Origin: Streptomyces avidinii
GTDB lineage: Bacteria > Actinomycetota > Actinomycetes > Streptomycetales > Streptomycetaceae
DNA: 64,000 nucleotides
NCBI RefSeq assembly: GCF_014650695.1
Contig: NZ_BMVL01000003.1
Span: forward strand, 496,001-560,000
Reading direction: 5' to 3'
Both the position numbers and the translations under genes were made by a program. Below the pieces are notes generated by a model, which saw nothing but the letters and a program-made list of their open reading frames with translations, searched no databases and was not told the DNA's origin. Of this stretch, positions 6,798 to 18,046 are shown one piece after another. Numbering within the stretch: position 1 is the stretch's first letter; the number at the start of each line of letters is the position of its first letter.

Positions 6798-7526
6798 TCA
6801 GGCGGGCACCGGTACGGACACGAACGTCCTGCCCGCCTCGTTCTCGACCAGGATCGCCCTGACGTCCGCAGGGTCCACGGCCGCCGATCCGTCCAGTGCC
6901 GCGCCCTTGGCCTCGCCGTTCTGGCTGCCCGTGACCCAGCCGGCGGCGGTGGTGCGCGTACCGTTCTTGGAGAGAACGACCAGCCGGCACCGCTCGCCCG
7001 GCGGCACGCCGGTGACCGCCGCGTGCACCCGCACCCACTTGGTGGCGGGCGTCATCTGCACGGTCATCCGCGCACCCGTGACCTTGTCGGTCGCGGAGAG
7101 CACCTTGGTCCCGGCGGGCGGCGGCGAAGGGTCCGCCGTGGCCGTCGGGGAGGGCGGCACCGGCAGTGCGACGGCCCCCGAATCACCCGTACCCAGCTGG
7201 GTGCCGGCCCAGAACACGGCGGCCAGCGAGGCCGCCACGGCCAGCCCCGTCAGTCCCGCGCGCCGGCGTCGGTCGCCCGCCCGCTCACCGCGCATCTGCC
7301 GCAGGGTGCGCTGGAGCAGCAGGTCCCCGCCCTGCGGAGGACCGTCGAGGAACGCCTCGTCGGGCACCTCCCCCAGTGCCGCCTCCATCTCGCGCAACGC
7401 GGCCACCTCCTCCCGGCACTGCACGCACCCGCTCGTGTGTTCCTCGATCCGGCGGATCTCCTCGGCGTCCAGGACGCCGAGTACGTAGGGGCCGAGCAGT
7501 TCCTCCTCGTGCCGCTGCCGGTTCAT
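6798..7526 (-). CDS. Zinc-containing anti-sigma factor (ZAS family) with membrane anchor
   Basis: 242 residues. The N-terminus holds the ZAS signature HTSGCVQC (H-x3-C-x2-C, residues 29-36), followed by a helical linker. A single membrane helix lies near residues 90-107 (GLTGLAVAASLAAVFWAG), with an extracytoplasmic C-terminal domain resembling the anti-sigma-K (RskA) C-terminal fold. It should hold the neighbouring ECF sigma factor at the membrane until a redox or envelope signal releases it. The ATG overlaps the sigma stop by 4 bp (ATGA), so the two are translationally coupled. The signal is unknown. Confidence 0.87.
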   Translation of the reverse strand: MNRQRHEEELLGPYVLGVLDAEEIRRIEEHTSGCVQCREEVAALREMEAALGEVPDEAFLDGPPQGGDLLLQRTLRQMRGERAGDRRRRAGLTGLAVAASLAAVFWAGTQLGTGDSGAVALPVPPSPTATADPSPPPAGTKVLSATDKVTGARMTVQMTPATKWVRVHAAVTGVPPGERCRLVVLSKNGTRTTAAGWVTGSQNGEAKGAALDGSAAVDPADVRAILVENEAGRTFVSVPVPA

Positions 7527-8134
7527 GCCACCACCTCACGCAGTCCGGCGGGCTGCTGGGGCGGCCTGCCCGATCGTTTTCCTTCTCTGGAACCGATGTC
7601 CCTGAAGCCGTCGCTCTTGAAGACGTCGCGCAGCGCCTTGAGGGCGTAGTGCGAACGCGATTTGACCGTGCCCGCCGGGATGCCGAGGCTGTCGGCCGCC
7701 TCGGCGACGCTGAGCTGCCGGTAGTACAACTCCTTCAGTACGTCGCGGTGTTCCGGCGACAGCTGGTCGAGGGCCCCCAGGACCGTCATGCTGTCCACCA
7801 CCGAATCGGCGTGGTCCGCCTCCACCGGGGGAGCGGACGAGGCTCCGGATACCTCCGCGGGCCGGGCGGCCTTGGCCCGGTAGCGGTCGGTGATGATGTT
7901 GCGGGCCACCGTGAGCAGCCAGCCGCGCACCGAGCCCTTTCCGTTGACCAGCACCTCGGAGTGCCGCCAGGCCCGGATGAGCGTCTCCTGGACGACGTCT
8001 TCGGCGGCGGCCCGGTCTCCGGTGAGCCGGGTGGCGTACGCGAGCAGGGCGTGGCCGTGCTCCTCGTACACCGACTTGATCAGTGCCTCATCGGTCGAGC
8101 CCCGCCGAGTGCGGGGCCACAGTGGTCCGGCCAT
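7523..8134 (-). CDS. ECF-type RNA polymerase sigma factor
   Basis: 203 residues from ATG 8134, behind GGAGAGGGTGAG. Region 2 (YEEHGHALLAYATRLTG then AEDVVQETLIRAWRH, residues 24-62) and region 4 (LSPEHRDVLKELYYRQLSV then GIPAGTVKSRSHYALKAL, residues 130-175) are clear; sigma regions 1 and 3 are absent, as in group IV sigmas. It directs polymerase to a small regulon under control of the anti-sigma gene with which it overlaps. A secreted DUF1996 protein gene lies 83 bp upstream on the same strand and may be co-regulated. The C-terminal 25 residues are polar and not part of the fold. Confidence 0.88.
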   Translation of the reverse strand: MAGPLWPRTRRGSTDEALIKSVYEEHGHALLAYATRLTGDRAAAEDVVQETLIRAWRHSEVLVNGKGSVRGWLLTVARNIITDRYRAKAARPAEVSGASSAPPVEADHADSVVDSMTVLGALDQLSPEHRDVLKELYYRQLSVAEAADSLGIPAGTVKSRSHYALKALRDVFKSDGFRDIGSREGKRSGRPPQQPAGLREVVA

Positions 8135-8217
8135 CTCACCCTCTCCGTCTTCCTCGCATATGTGGTGCGGTCGGAACACGCCACAGGGCCCCATCCGGTT
8201 CACGTGACCTGCGTCAC

Positions 8218-9216
8218 TCAGGTCCGGCAGGCGCGGCCCTGGTTGAGGCAGCCGACGACCGCGGCCATCTGCCGGTCGGTCATCGCGTTCACGAACATCG
8301 CGTGATCGGTCTTCGGGCTGTGCCGCTGCTCCGGGAAGGAGTCGAGTGCCACGTTCACCCCCGGGGGGACGTTGTAGGCGAGGGAGAGGCGCAGTTCGGG
8401 CACCGGGAAGGTGTCCTTCGGGCAGACCCCGTTCGCGGCGGGGAAGCGCAGGTGCGAACGGTGCGTGGCGCCGACGGTGTCGAGCCCGTTCCAGCAGCTC
8501 GGGAAGACCAGGGTGCGGGTCACCCGGTCGCCCGCGGGACAGCGCGGGTAGCGCGTGGTGGCCCGGTCCGGGGAGCCCGAACACCCCCAGCGGGCCCGGA
8601 CGTCGGCCTCGTCGGCCGCCGTGTACGCGACGGCGTCGCCCGTGATGCCGCGCAGGAAGCGCGGCATCGGCACGACCTTGCTCACCGGATTGCCGCGGTA
8701 CTCCACCACGACCGAGGCCTCCGGCAGGATCTCGCCGACGTTGCCGTGCCCCGCCGAACCCTCGTGCGGGCGCCCGCCCGGGCGGTCGGGGCGCCGCAGG
8801 ACGGGCCAGTAGTACGTGGACCGGTCGCCGCCCGTGCAGCTCGTGGCGGCGGCGTCCAGGGACGCCACGGTCGACAGCGCGTTCGTGGAGAGGTTCCCGA
8901 CGTAGGCGTGCGTGTGGTGGGCGCCGCCCAGCAGGCCGGGCGAGACCACCAGGTTGTCCTCGTTGTAGTGGCCCTGTTCGTTGCGGCCGCACTCCACCAC
9001 CATGGTGCCGGCCGACCCCTCGGGCCCCGGGGCGGGTGCGGCGGCCGGGACGCGCGGAACGTCACGTATGTCGACATAGTCGGACGACGCGGGCCGCCCG
9101 GCCGCCGCCCCGGCGTGCGGCCCGGCCGCCCGCGACACTCCCAGGACCGCTGCGATCAGCCCGCCGCCCAGGACCAGGCAGATGACGAGCGTGAGCAGCC
9201 GGTGTTCGTTCCCCAT
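8218..9216 (-). CDS. Secreted or anchored DUF1996 protein
   Basis: About 332 residues from ATG 9216; a TTG 36 bp upstream is an alternative start. One N-terminal hydrophobic helix (residues 6-28) acts as an uncleaved anchor or signal peptide. The DUF1996 domain fills residues 80-325, with the pairs GGAHHTHAYVGN, FPSCWNGLD, THRSHLRFP and CPKDTFPVPEL. The conserved His residues and four to six cysteines suggest an extracytoplasmic, disulfide-bonded enzyme or binding protein. The family is common in actinomycetes and fungi and its activity is not known to me. It is upstream of, and co-oriented with, the sigma/anti-sigma pair. Confidence 0.82.
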   Translation of the reverse strand: MGNEHRLLTLVICLVLGGGLIAAVLGVSRAAGPHAGAAAGRPASSDYVDIRDVPRVPAAAPAPGPEGSAGTMVVECGRNEQGHYNEDNLVVSPGLLGGAHHTHAYVGNLSTNALSTVASLDAAATSCTGGDRSTYYWPVLRRPDRPGGRPHEGSAGHGNVGEILPEASVVVEYRGNPVSKVVPMPRFLRGITGDAVAYTAADEADVRARWGCSGSPDRATTRYPRCPAGDRVTRTLVFPSCWNGLDTVGATHRSHLRFPAANGVCPKDTFPVPELRLSLAYNVPPGVNVALDSFPEQRHSPKTDHAMFVNAMTDRQMAAVVGCLNQGRACRT

Positions 9217-9326
9217 GGCGGTCACGGTCGCCGGTGGCGCCCCCGTCGTCAACCTGGCATCCGAATGGCGGTCGCCGGAGGGCGGCTAGTGTGCCTGGAG
9301 AGGTTCGGGTGAAGGGGGTCGCGGGC

Positions 9327-10292
9327 ATGGGCGCAGGGTTTGACCAGGAGGGCTGGGGGGACACCCGATCCTGGGTGGAGAAGGGGCTGCCCGGGGCGGA
9401 GCGCATCGACAGGGCGGTGCGGCTGCGCGGTGGATGGACCTCGCAGATGCGGCGTCTGGACCTCGACGGTGGTCCCGGCGGTCGGCGCTCACTCGTCCTG
9501 CGGTCCTTCGTCAAGCCCTTCTACCTCCGGCACGCGGAGGGCCTGCTGACCCGGGAGGCGACGATCCTGCGCCTGCTCGGCGACACGGACGTGCCCGCGG
9601 CCACGCTCGTGGCGGTGGATGCGACGGCGCAGTACTGCGACCACCCCTCCCTGCTGATGTCCCTGCTTCCGGGCGCCGTGCGCCTGGACGACCGGGGCGC
9701 CGAGGACCGCGCCGAATTGCTGGCCCGGCAACTCCTGGGTATCCACCGGCTGCCGGTACCCGCGCATCGACGCCCCCGCACCTACCAGGCCTGGGCCTCT
9801 CCCGAGCGGGTGACCCCGCCCGCGGCCACCGAGCGGCCCGAGCTCTGGAGGCGGGCGGTCGACGCCATCCGCCGCGATGCCCCGGCCCATCAGGGGTGTT
9901 TCCTGCACCGGGACTTCCACCCCGGGAACGTCCTCTTCGCGGGCACCGGCGCGGACCTGCGGATCAGCGGCGTCGTCGACTGGGTGGAGACCTCCTGGGG
10001 GCCGGCCGACCTGGACGTGGCCCACTGCTCGACGGCCCTGGCCCTCCTGCACGGCGTATCCGCCGGCATGGCCTTCGCCGACCGCTACGTCGCCGCAGGA
10101 GGAACCCTGGCCGAGGACCCCGCCGCCCATCTCCACTGGCGGCTGCTGGACGCGCTGGGCTTCGCCCCGGACGCGGAGAAGGTCGCCGTCCCCTGGCGCG
10201 AACTGGGTCGCGTGGACCTGACGGCAGGCGTGCTGACGGAGAGGCTGGAGGGATACCTGCAGGCCCTCTTCGAACGGTACGGCTCCCGGTAA
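9327..10292 (+). CDS. Aminoglycoside phosphotransferase-like (APH/choline-kinase fold) protein
   Basis: 321 residues from ATG 9327 (GAAGGGGG upstream); GTG 9309, with GGAGAGG 5 bp before it, is an equally possible start. The kinase fold shows the catalytic loop CFLHRDFHPGNVLF near residue 192 and the metal site VVDWVETSWGPADLD near residue 214, as in APH and fructosamine-kinase relatives. No membrane segment is present. It would phosphorylate a small hydroxyl compound; resistance, if any, cannot be inferred. It is divergent from the DUF1996 gene, with a TAGTGT hexamer at 9287-9292 as a possible -10 element. Confidence 0.83.
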   Translation: MGAGFDQEGWGDTRSWVEKGLPGAERIDRAVRLRGGWTSQMRRLDLDGGPGGRRSLVLRSFVKPFYLRHAEGLLTREATILRLLGDTDVPAATLVAVDATAQYCDHPSLLMSLLPGAVRLDDRGAEDRAELLARQLLGIHRLPVPAHRRPRTYQAWASPERVTPPAATERPELWRRAVDAIRRDAPAHQGCFLHRDFHPGNVLFAGTGADLRISGVVDWVETSWGPADLDVAHCSTALALLHGVSAGMAFADRYVAAGGTLAEDPAAHLHWRLLDALGFAPDAEKVAVPWRELGRVDLTAGVLTERLEGYLQALFERYGSR

Positions 10293-10307
10293 CGCCGAGC
10301 GGACGGG

Positions 10308-10955
10308 TCAGGACCCGGGCATGTTCTCGTGCACTGTGACGGCCGGTTGCGGGTCGGTGGCCAGCCGGGCGTGCAGGTGCTCGTCGTGGTACGCCCCGTC
10401 GCCGAAGCGATGAGAGTCGCGCAGGGTGCCTTCGGGAAGGTAGCCGCAGCGGTGGGCCACCCGGCAGGAGGCCGCGTTGCCGACCGCGTGGGCGATCTCG
10501 ATCCGCCGGGCGTCGGCCGTCCGGAAGGCCCAGTCGGTGACTGCCGTCGTGGCCCGGGTCGCCACGCCCCGCCCGCGCGCCGCCGGATGGATCCAGTAGC
10601 CGATCATCGCGAGGCCGTCCGCGCGGTCGACCCAGCGCAGGGTGACGCTGCCCAGCAGGACGCCGTCGGTAGCGGTCAGCACGGCGAAGGAGGCCCCGGA
10701 GCCCCGGTCCCAGCCCTGCTCGCGGGAGTCCAGCCAGGCCAGGGCCTCGCTGCGGTCGGTTGCCGGGAAAGGGTTCCAGAGGGCGACCAGCGGGTCCACC
10801 GCGGCGGCGACCAGGTCGTTCAGCACCGTGCCCGACTCGGCGGCCTCCCGACCCCACGGGCGCAACAGCACATCGCCCAGGTCGAGCGTGCTGCGGACGA
10901 AGGCCCGCCCCTCGGCAGGGATCCGGGAGCCGGTCCGGGGCGCTGAGATGCTCAT
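10308..10955 (-). CDS. GNAT family N-acetyltransferase (RimJ/RimL-like)
   Basis: 215 residues from ATG 10955. The GNAT core is visible: LRPW near residue 31, the strand GSVTLRW around residue 101, the acetyl-CoA loop IHPAARGRGVATRA around residues 121-134, and RIEIAHAVGNAASCRVAHRCGY around residues 149-170. This arrangement is typical of the RimJ/RimL group, which acetylates N-terminal amines or small amines. It is convergent with the phosphotransferase gene, with a 15-bp gap. No substrate clue was found. Confidence 0.85.
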   Translation of the reverse strand: MSISAPRTGSRIPAEGRAFVRSTLDLGDVLLRPWGREAAESGTVLNDLVAAAVDPLVALWNPFPATDRSEALAWLDSREQGWDRGSGASFAVLTATDGVLLGSVTLRWVDRADGLAMIGYWIHPAARGRGVATRATTAVTDWAFRTADARRIEIAHAVGNAASCRVAHRCGYLPEGTLRDSHRFGDGAYHDEHLHARLATDPQPAVTVHENMPGS

Positions 10956-11156
10956 GGCCCCCTTCCTACCCCGCGCACCGGACCTACCGCCAGCCGTTTT
11001 CCCCGGCCACGGGCCGGGCCGATCGCGGCGGACCGTCGGTGGCTGCTTCGGGCTGTCGGCGGATCGGCACCCTCCGGGCCACCGCCGCAGCGAGGGGCCC
11101 AGGTTGACCGTGGGGCCGCTTGTCCGGTCGGGCGGCGGCCGGACACAGTGGGCCGT

Positions 11157-11906
11157 ATGACATCAGCGCTGACACCCGCCGAGCTCCTGCACGCATTCGC
11201 CCGCACCCGCGCCTCGCTCGACGGCGCCGAGGTCACCTACTGGTGGACCGGGGACGTGCACTCCTGGGCGCCCGGCGAGCCCTACCGGCGCCTCTTCGGC
11301 TTCGAAGGGCTCAACGTGGCGCGCCTCGTGGCGGACGAGGAGACCGGTGGCTACCAGCTCCTCTCCAGGGAGGCGGCGTTCTACCTGGACCCCGGGACCC
11401 GGGAGATCCTGGAGACCTGGCAGGACAAGCCGGTGGTCCACGTCTGGAACGATCCGGCCAACCAGAAGTGGCGGCCGTTCCCGGTCCCCGTCACGGAACT
11501 CGGCGACCAGGTCTGCTTCAGCCTGGAGATCCCGCTGGCCTACCCCTCGCCCCTGCCCGTCGCGGAGTACCCCGCCCACTCGGCCGACGACACCTACCGC
11601 GCCCTGGAGCTCTTCCAGTTCTTCGCGCCCGCGACCGCCCTGACCGCCGACGCCGCGAGCGTCCCCGCCACGATGTCCTGGACGCGGATGTCCCCGTGGC
11701 TGCCGTGGATGGAACAGGGGCAGCGCCCCGGCGGCCTCACCTTCCACTGCCGCGGCCGAAAGCTGGACTCGTACGCGCAGGTACCGGAGCGCACCCGGGC
11801 GTACATCGCCGAGCGGCACCCCGAATTCGCCCACGCACCCGAGAAGTGGAGCGAGCCGAACGAGACCAGCTGGACGTACTTCCGCAGGCTCTTCCCACCG
11901 CAGTAG
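11157..11906 (+). CDS. DUF1838 family protein
   Basis: 249 residues from ATG 11157 (MTSALTPAELLHAF). An in-frame GTG 9 bp upstream is possible. Features typical of the family are the block TYWWTGDVHSWAPGEPYRRLF at the N-terminus (about residues 25-45), MSWTRMSPWLPWMEQGQRPG near residue 175, and many tryptophans throughout. It is soluble with no signal peptide. DUF1838 proteins occur in actinobacteria, proteobacteria and fungi and have no established activity known to me. The gene stands alone with wide spacers on both sides. Confidence 0.78.
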   Translation: MTSALTPAELLHAFARTRASLDGAEVTYWWTGDVHSWAPGEPYRRLFGFEGLNVARLVADEETGGYQLLSREAAFYLDPGTREILETWQDKPVVHVWNDPANQKWRPFPVPVTELGDQVCFSLEIPLAYPSPLPVAEYPAHSADDTYRALELFQFFAPATALTADAASVPATMSWTRMSPWLPWMEQGQRPGGLTFHCRGRKLDSYAQVPERTRAYIAERHPEFAHAPEKWSEPNETSWTYFRRLFPPQ

Positions 11907-12254
11907 TTCCCTGGTCAGCGCCCTGCCGAGGGGCCTCCGGGGGGTGCGGCAGGGGGTGGACAAGGGTTTTCCCCGTATCGAGTTCATCCCCGTGTTGCCT
12001 ACTGTCTGCCCACCGGCGATCTTCCCCCGACCTACGGCACACACGCCAACCCCACATGGCGTGAAGGCCGCACCGTCGGGGGGAGAGCCGGGACTGCCGT
12101 TGCCCTGCCCCGCCGTTGCGGCTCGGCAACGTGGCGCGCGGCGGCCGGGGCGAGTTCGACCACCTCGCTCCCGGCCCCGCGGCCGCCGGAACCTCCCACA
12201 CTGCACCGACCGGCCGCTCCGGCCTGCCCGGAAACGGCCCGCGAAAGGGAACTC
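11907..12254. other. Intergenic region upstream of the subtilase gene
   Basis: About 350 bp with no coding frame I would support. It holds a moderately less GC-rich stretch (11950-12050), a likely promoter area for the secreted protease, and a purine-rich ribosome binding site just before GTG 12255. I see no repeats or strong hairpins. Confidence 0.4.
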
Positions 12255-14057
<1,803 letters not shown>

Positions 14058-14110
14058 TCAGGCGCCAACTCGGCCTGACGCCGAGATAGTACGGACCAAG
14101 GCACACCCGC

Positions 14111-14143
14111 GGACCTGCCGATACACCTCGTATCGGCAGGTCC
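14111..14143 (+). terminator. Rho-independent-type terminator after the subtilase gene
   Basis: GGACCTGCCGATAC and GTATCGGCAGGTCC form a perfect 14-bp stem with loop ACCTC, extendable by one C-G pair. It lies 54 bp after the protease stop. There is a GACAGGTTTTCC stretch after the stem but only a short T run. Confidence 0.85.
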
Positions 14144-14270
14144 GACAGGTTTTCCCGGCACGTGACTGATTTCTGCGTCACAATCCGTGTCCACCCACCA
14201 CTCGACCTCGTATTGTCGCCTCTCACAGGAAAGGCACAGGAACTGGGGATCGAGAGGCTGGTGGCTGTGC

Positions 14271-17042
14271 GTGGTGGCGGCGACGGGGCACGCTGACACA
14301 AGTGTCGGACACGGAGAACTGATCAAGGCGGTCGACCGCGCGCTGACCACGCACGGCCGGGCGCTCCTGACCGGACCGGCCGGCGCGGGCAAGACCGAGG
14401 TGGTGCGGGCCGTCGCGGCCGCGGCCGAAAAACGCCGTGAGACCGTGCTCTGCCTCGCCCCCGAGGCGGCCGACCAATGGATACCCGAGGCGTCCGCCGC
14501 CGCCCTCCTCGCCTCCGTGCCCTGCGGCGCCCTGGAACAGCTCTCCGGACCCCAGCGCACCGCCATCGCCCTCCTGCGCCGCGAGGCCGACGCCCCCAGA
14601 GCCGGCCGCGACCACATCGCCCTGCGTCTCGCCGTCGTCGAGGTACTGCGGACGCTCGCCGCCCGCCAACCCGTCCTGCTCGTCCTCGACAACGCCCAGT
14701 GGCTCGACGCCGAGAGCACCGACCTGCTCCGTTTCGCACTGCGCCTCACCCCGCCCCGCGTCCGGGTCCTGGTCGCCGAATGCGTCCAGGGCGGGGTCCC
14801 GGTGGGCGAACCCCTCTGCGGCCCCGGCGTCCTCGCCATCCGCGTCCCCCCGCTGGGCGCCGACGAGGTCGCCGAACTCCTCCTTCAGCACGGCCTCCCG
14901 GCCCGCCTCGCCGGTCGCATCCACCAGGCCAGCGGCGGAAACCCGCGCCTGGCCCTGGCCCTCGGCCACTCCCTCGCCGAAGCCGCCGAGGCCCGGGACA
15001 GCAGCGCCCACCACGCCGACACCCTGCCCGTGTCCGGGCAGGCCCGCGAGGTGGCCCGCCGGCTTCTCGCCGCGGCCCCCGCACCGGCCCGCCGCACCCT
15101 GCTGCTCGCCGCCCTCGCCACCCGCCCCACCATCTCCCTGCTGCGCCGGGCCGGCCGCCCCGACGCCGAGACGGAGCTGGCCGAGGCGGAACGGGCCGCG
15201 CTGGTCAGGGTGGGGGAGGACGGCACGGTGGAGTTCACCGCCGGAGCCCTGCCCACCGCCCTCGCCGCCGACGCCGGCTGGCCCGAACGCGCAGCCGGGC
15301 ACGCGGCCCTGGCCGCCGCCGTCGACGACCCCGTCCAGGCCGTACGCCACCGCGCGCTCGCCGTGGACACCCCCGACCAGTGGCTCGCCACGGAGATCAC
15401 CGAAGCCGCCGCGGCCTGCCGCCGCCGCGGCCAGCGCGCCCTCGCCGCCGAACTGGGCCTGCTCGCCGCCGAACGCACCCCGTCCTGGCTGGCCGGCGAG
15501 GAGCTGGCCCGCCTGGTCACGGCCGCCGAGGACGCCGGCTGGGCCGGCCGCGCCGACCTCGCCCGCCGCGCCACCCGGGCCGTCCTGGCCCGCGACGCCT
15601 CGCCCGCCGACCGGGTACGCGCCCGGCTCGCCGTGATCGACGCTGCCGGGCAGCAGGCCCTCGGCGCCCTCGACGAGACCTTCGCCCACGCCATGGACGA
15701 GGCGGCCGGGGACCCCTCGCTCCAGGCCGCCGTCCAACTGCGGATCGCCTGGAAGCACAATCTCAGCGACGGCGACCCCGTCCGCTCCCGCGACGCCGCC
15801 GCCCGCGCCGGGGCGCTGGCCGCGCTCGGCGGCGACCAGGTCGCCGAGGCCATGGCCCTGACCGTACGGGCCCGTATGGGCCGCATCCTCGGCGACCCGG
15901 GCGCCGAGGCGATCCTGGCCGAGGCCCTCGCCCTGCCCGCCCCCGAGGTGCCGCTCGGCATGCGCAACGCCCCCCAGTACCTCGCCGTCCGGCACGCCCT
16001 CTTCGACGACGGCCTCGACGACGCCCGCCGCCAGCTGATGGTCCTGTTGCCGGCCGTCCAGCGCACCGGCTCCGCCGAGGACGTCTTCGAGGTGCTGCGC
16101 AGCCTCACCGAGGTGGAACTGCGCAGCGGCCGCTGCGAGGCCGCCTCCGCCCACGCCCGCCGGGCCCTGGACCTCACGATCGACGCGGGCCTCTCACCCG
16201 GCCCCGCCTGGTACGTCGCCGCGATGGCCGAGGCGATGGGCGGCAGCTTCGCCCGGGCCGAGGGCTACGCCCGGCGCGGCATCCAGGCCTCGCAGGAGGA
16301 GCACGACCAGGTCTTCCTCTCCCGCAGCCTGCACGCGCTCGGCCTCGTCGAACTCGCCACGGGAGAGGCGGCGAAGGCCGTCGCCACCCTGCGCCGGGTC
16401 GCCGAACTGGAGGCCGCCCAACAGGTGGTGGACCCCTCGATCCTGCGCTGGCACGGAGAGCTCGCCGAGGCCCTGATCGCCGCCGACGCACCCGACGAAG
16501 CGGCCCGGCTGCTCGCCTCCGTCCGTACCGTCGCGGTCGGCCTCGGCCGGACCGGGGTCGTCGCGGCCCTCGACCGGGCCCGGGGCCTGTGCCTGTCCGC
16601 GCAGGGCGATGCCGACGCGGCCGTGCACCTGCTGGAGACCACGGCCCAGCGGTTCGACGCCCTCCAGCTACCGCTGGAGCGTGGCCGGACGCTGCTCGCC
16701 CTCGCCCGGGTCGAGCGCCGCCGACGCCGCCGGGCCCCGGCCCGCGCCGCGCTGCGGGCGGCGGCCGAGGTGTTCGACCGGGCCGGGGCCACTCCCTGGA
16801 CGGAGCTCGCCGGGGAGCCGGCCCCCGGTGAGATCGCCGGCGCGCAGCTACCGGCGGCCGCGACCCTGACCGATGCCGAGACCCGGCTCGCGCTGCTGGT
16901 CAGCCAGGGCGCCAGCAATCAGGAGGCCGCGGCGAAGCTGTTCCTCAGCGTCAAGACGGTGGAGGCGCGGTTGACCCGTATCTACCAGAAGCTCGACGTA
17001 CGGTCCCGGGCCCAGCTGGTCACCGCGCTGCGCACGCGGTGA
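14271..17042 (+). CDS. Large LuxR-family ATPase regulator (LAL/MalT-like)
   Basis: About 923 residues. The start is uncertain: GTG 14271 is chosen because the reading frame upstream of it looks non-coding, although an in-frame GTG exists at 14187. The N-terminal AAA/STAND ATPase has Walker A GPAGAGKT near residue 36 and Walker B VLLVLDNAQWLD near residue 140. The middle 500 residues are alanine-rich helical repeats of the TPR type, and the last 60 residues are a LuxR helix-turn-helix (LTDAETRLALLV...VKTVEARLTRIYQKL). Such proteins bind an inducer and ATP and then activate transcription. No cluster adjoins it; the target is unknown. Confidence 0.87.
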   Translation: MVAATGHADTSVGHGELIKAVDRALTTHGRALLTGPAGAGKTEVVRAVAAAAEKRRETVLCLAPEAADQWIPEASAAALLASVPCGALEQLSGPQRTAIALLRREADAPRAGRDHIALRLAVVEVLRTLAARQPVLLVLDNAQWLDAESTDLLRFALRLTPPRVRVLVAECVQGGVPVGEPLCGPGVLAIRVPPLGADEVAELLLQHGLPARLAGRIHQASGGNPRLALALGHSLAEAAEARDSSAHHADTLPVSGQAREVARRLLAAAPAPARRTLLLAALATRPTISLLRRAGRPDAETELAEAERAALVRVGEDGTVEFTAGALPTALAADAGWPERAAGHAALAAAVDDPVQAVRHRALAVDTPDQWLATEITEAAAACRRRGQRALAAELGLLAAERTPSWLAGEELARLVTAAEDAGWAGRADLARRATRAVLARDASPADRVRARLAVIDAAGQQALGALDETFAHAMDEAAGDPSLQAAVQLRIAWKHNLSDGDPVRSRDAAARAGALAALGGDQVAEAMALTVRARMGRILGDPGAEAILAEALALPAPEVPLGMRNAPQYLAVRHALFDDGLDDARRQLMVLLPAVQRTGSAEDVFEVLRSLTEVELRSGRCEAASAHARRALDLTIDAGLSPGPAWYVAAMAEAMGGSFARAEGYARRGIQASQEEHDQVFLSRSLHALGLVELATGEAAKAVATLRRVAELEAAQQVVDPSILRWHGELAEALIAADAPDEAARLLASVRTVAVGLGRTGVVAALDRARGLCLSAQGDADAAVHLLETTAQRFDALQLPLERGRTLLALARVERRRRRRAPARAALRAAAEVFDRAGATPWTELAGEPAPGEIAGAQLPAAATLTDAETRLALLVSQGASNQEAAAKLFLSVKTVEARLTRIYQKLDVRSRAQLVTALRTR

Positions 17043-17066
17043 CCGCACCACCGGTGGTAGCGCCGC

Positions 17067-17984
17067 TCAGCAGCCGAGGTTGTTCCCGGGCGTCACGCCG
17101 AGCAGCTGCGTGAAGCTCTGGTACTTCGAGATCCGGCTCTGGACCTGGGCGGGATTGCCGCCGTTGCACTCCAGGGAGCCGTTGATCGAGCGGATGGTCT
17201 CCCCGAAGCCCGCGCCGTTCACCATGGCGGCGTGGGCGGTCATCGTGCCCGGGCCGTTCTGGGTGTTCCAGTACCAGAGCGCCGTCTTCATGGCGACGGC
17301 CGGGTCCTGCTCCACGAGGTACGGGTTGGCGAGGAGGTTGATGCCGAGGGCGTCACCGGCCGCCTTGTAGTTGAAGTTCCAGCTGAGCTGGATGGGCCCG
17401 CGGCCGTAGTAGGCGGCCTGCCCGGCGGGACAGCCGTAGGGCTGGGTCGCGTCGCAGTAGTGGGGGTAGTTGGCGGTGTTCTGCTCCACGATGTGCACGA
17501 GTCCGCCCGTCTCGTGGGAGACGTTGGCCAGGAAGGCCGCGGCCTCGCGCCGCTTCACGGTGTCGTCGCCGGTGTTGGCGAAGCCGGGGTAGGCGGAGAG
17601 CGCCGCGACCAGGCCGTTGTAGGTGTAGAAGGGGTTCCGGTTCGGGAACATCTGGTTGAACTGGGCCTCGGAGACCACGAATCCGGTGGGGTTGCCCGGG
17701 TCCGGGTCCTGGCCACCACCACCGCCGCAGACGCCCTGGTCCGACCAGACGCCCCACTGGCCGGTGGTGCCGGGCGTTTCGCCCTGGGTCCACCACTTCG
17801 CCTGCCAGTTGTGGCCGCCGTGGGAGGCGCTCATGCCGCCCGTGTAGACGGCCGAAGAGGCCCAGGCACCGGCACAGGCGGGTGCCGCGGCGGCGGGGGA
17901 GGAGGGGAGGGCGATGGCGAGGCCGACGGTGACGGCTGCGGCGGCGGCCAGGGAGAGGGCGCGGCGGCGAAGCGCACGGATCAC
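17067..17984 (-). CDS. Secreted GH19 chitinase with N-terminal CBM5/12 chitin-binding domain
   Basis: 305 residues. A twin-arginine-like basic N-terminus (RALRRRALSL) begins a signal peptide of about 35 residues. The chitin-binding domain (about 36-88; AWASSAVYTGG, NWQAKWWTQGE) is joined by a short Gly/Asp/Pro linker to a GH19 catalytic domain (about 100-305). The general acid Glu sits in NVSHETGG, followed by YYGRGPIQLSWNFNY. The architecture equals the actinomycete ChiC/ChiF/ChiG class, which hydrolyses chitin and inhibits fungi. Upstream lie the paired 12-bp chitinase repeats, so induction by chitin and repression by glucose are expected. Confidence 0.94.
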   Translation of the reverse strand: MIRALRRRALSLAAAAAVTVGLAIALPSSPAAAAPACAGAWASSAVYTGGMSASHGGHNWQAKWWTQGETPGTTGQWGVWSDQGVCGGGGGQDPDPGNPTGFVVSEAQFNQMFPNRNPFYTYNGLVAALSAYPGFANTGDDTVKRREAAAFLANVSHETGGLVHIVEQNTANYPHYCDATQPYGCPAGQAAYYGRGPIQLSWNFNYKAAGDALGINLLANPYLVEQDPAVAMKTALWYWNTQNGPGTMTAHAAMVNGAGFGETIRSINGSLECNGGNPAQVQSRISKYQSFTQLLGVTPGNNLGC

Positions 17985-18046
17985 GTAACTGCTCCTTCAG
18001 TGGGGGGAATTGCCGTGGGGGACAACAGTGCCCACTGAAGCGAGAA

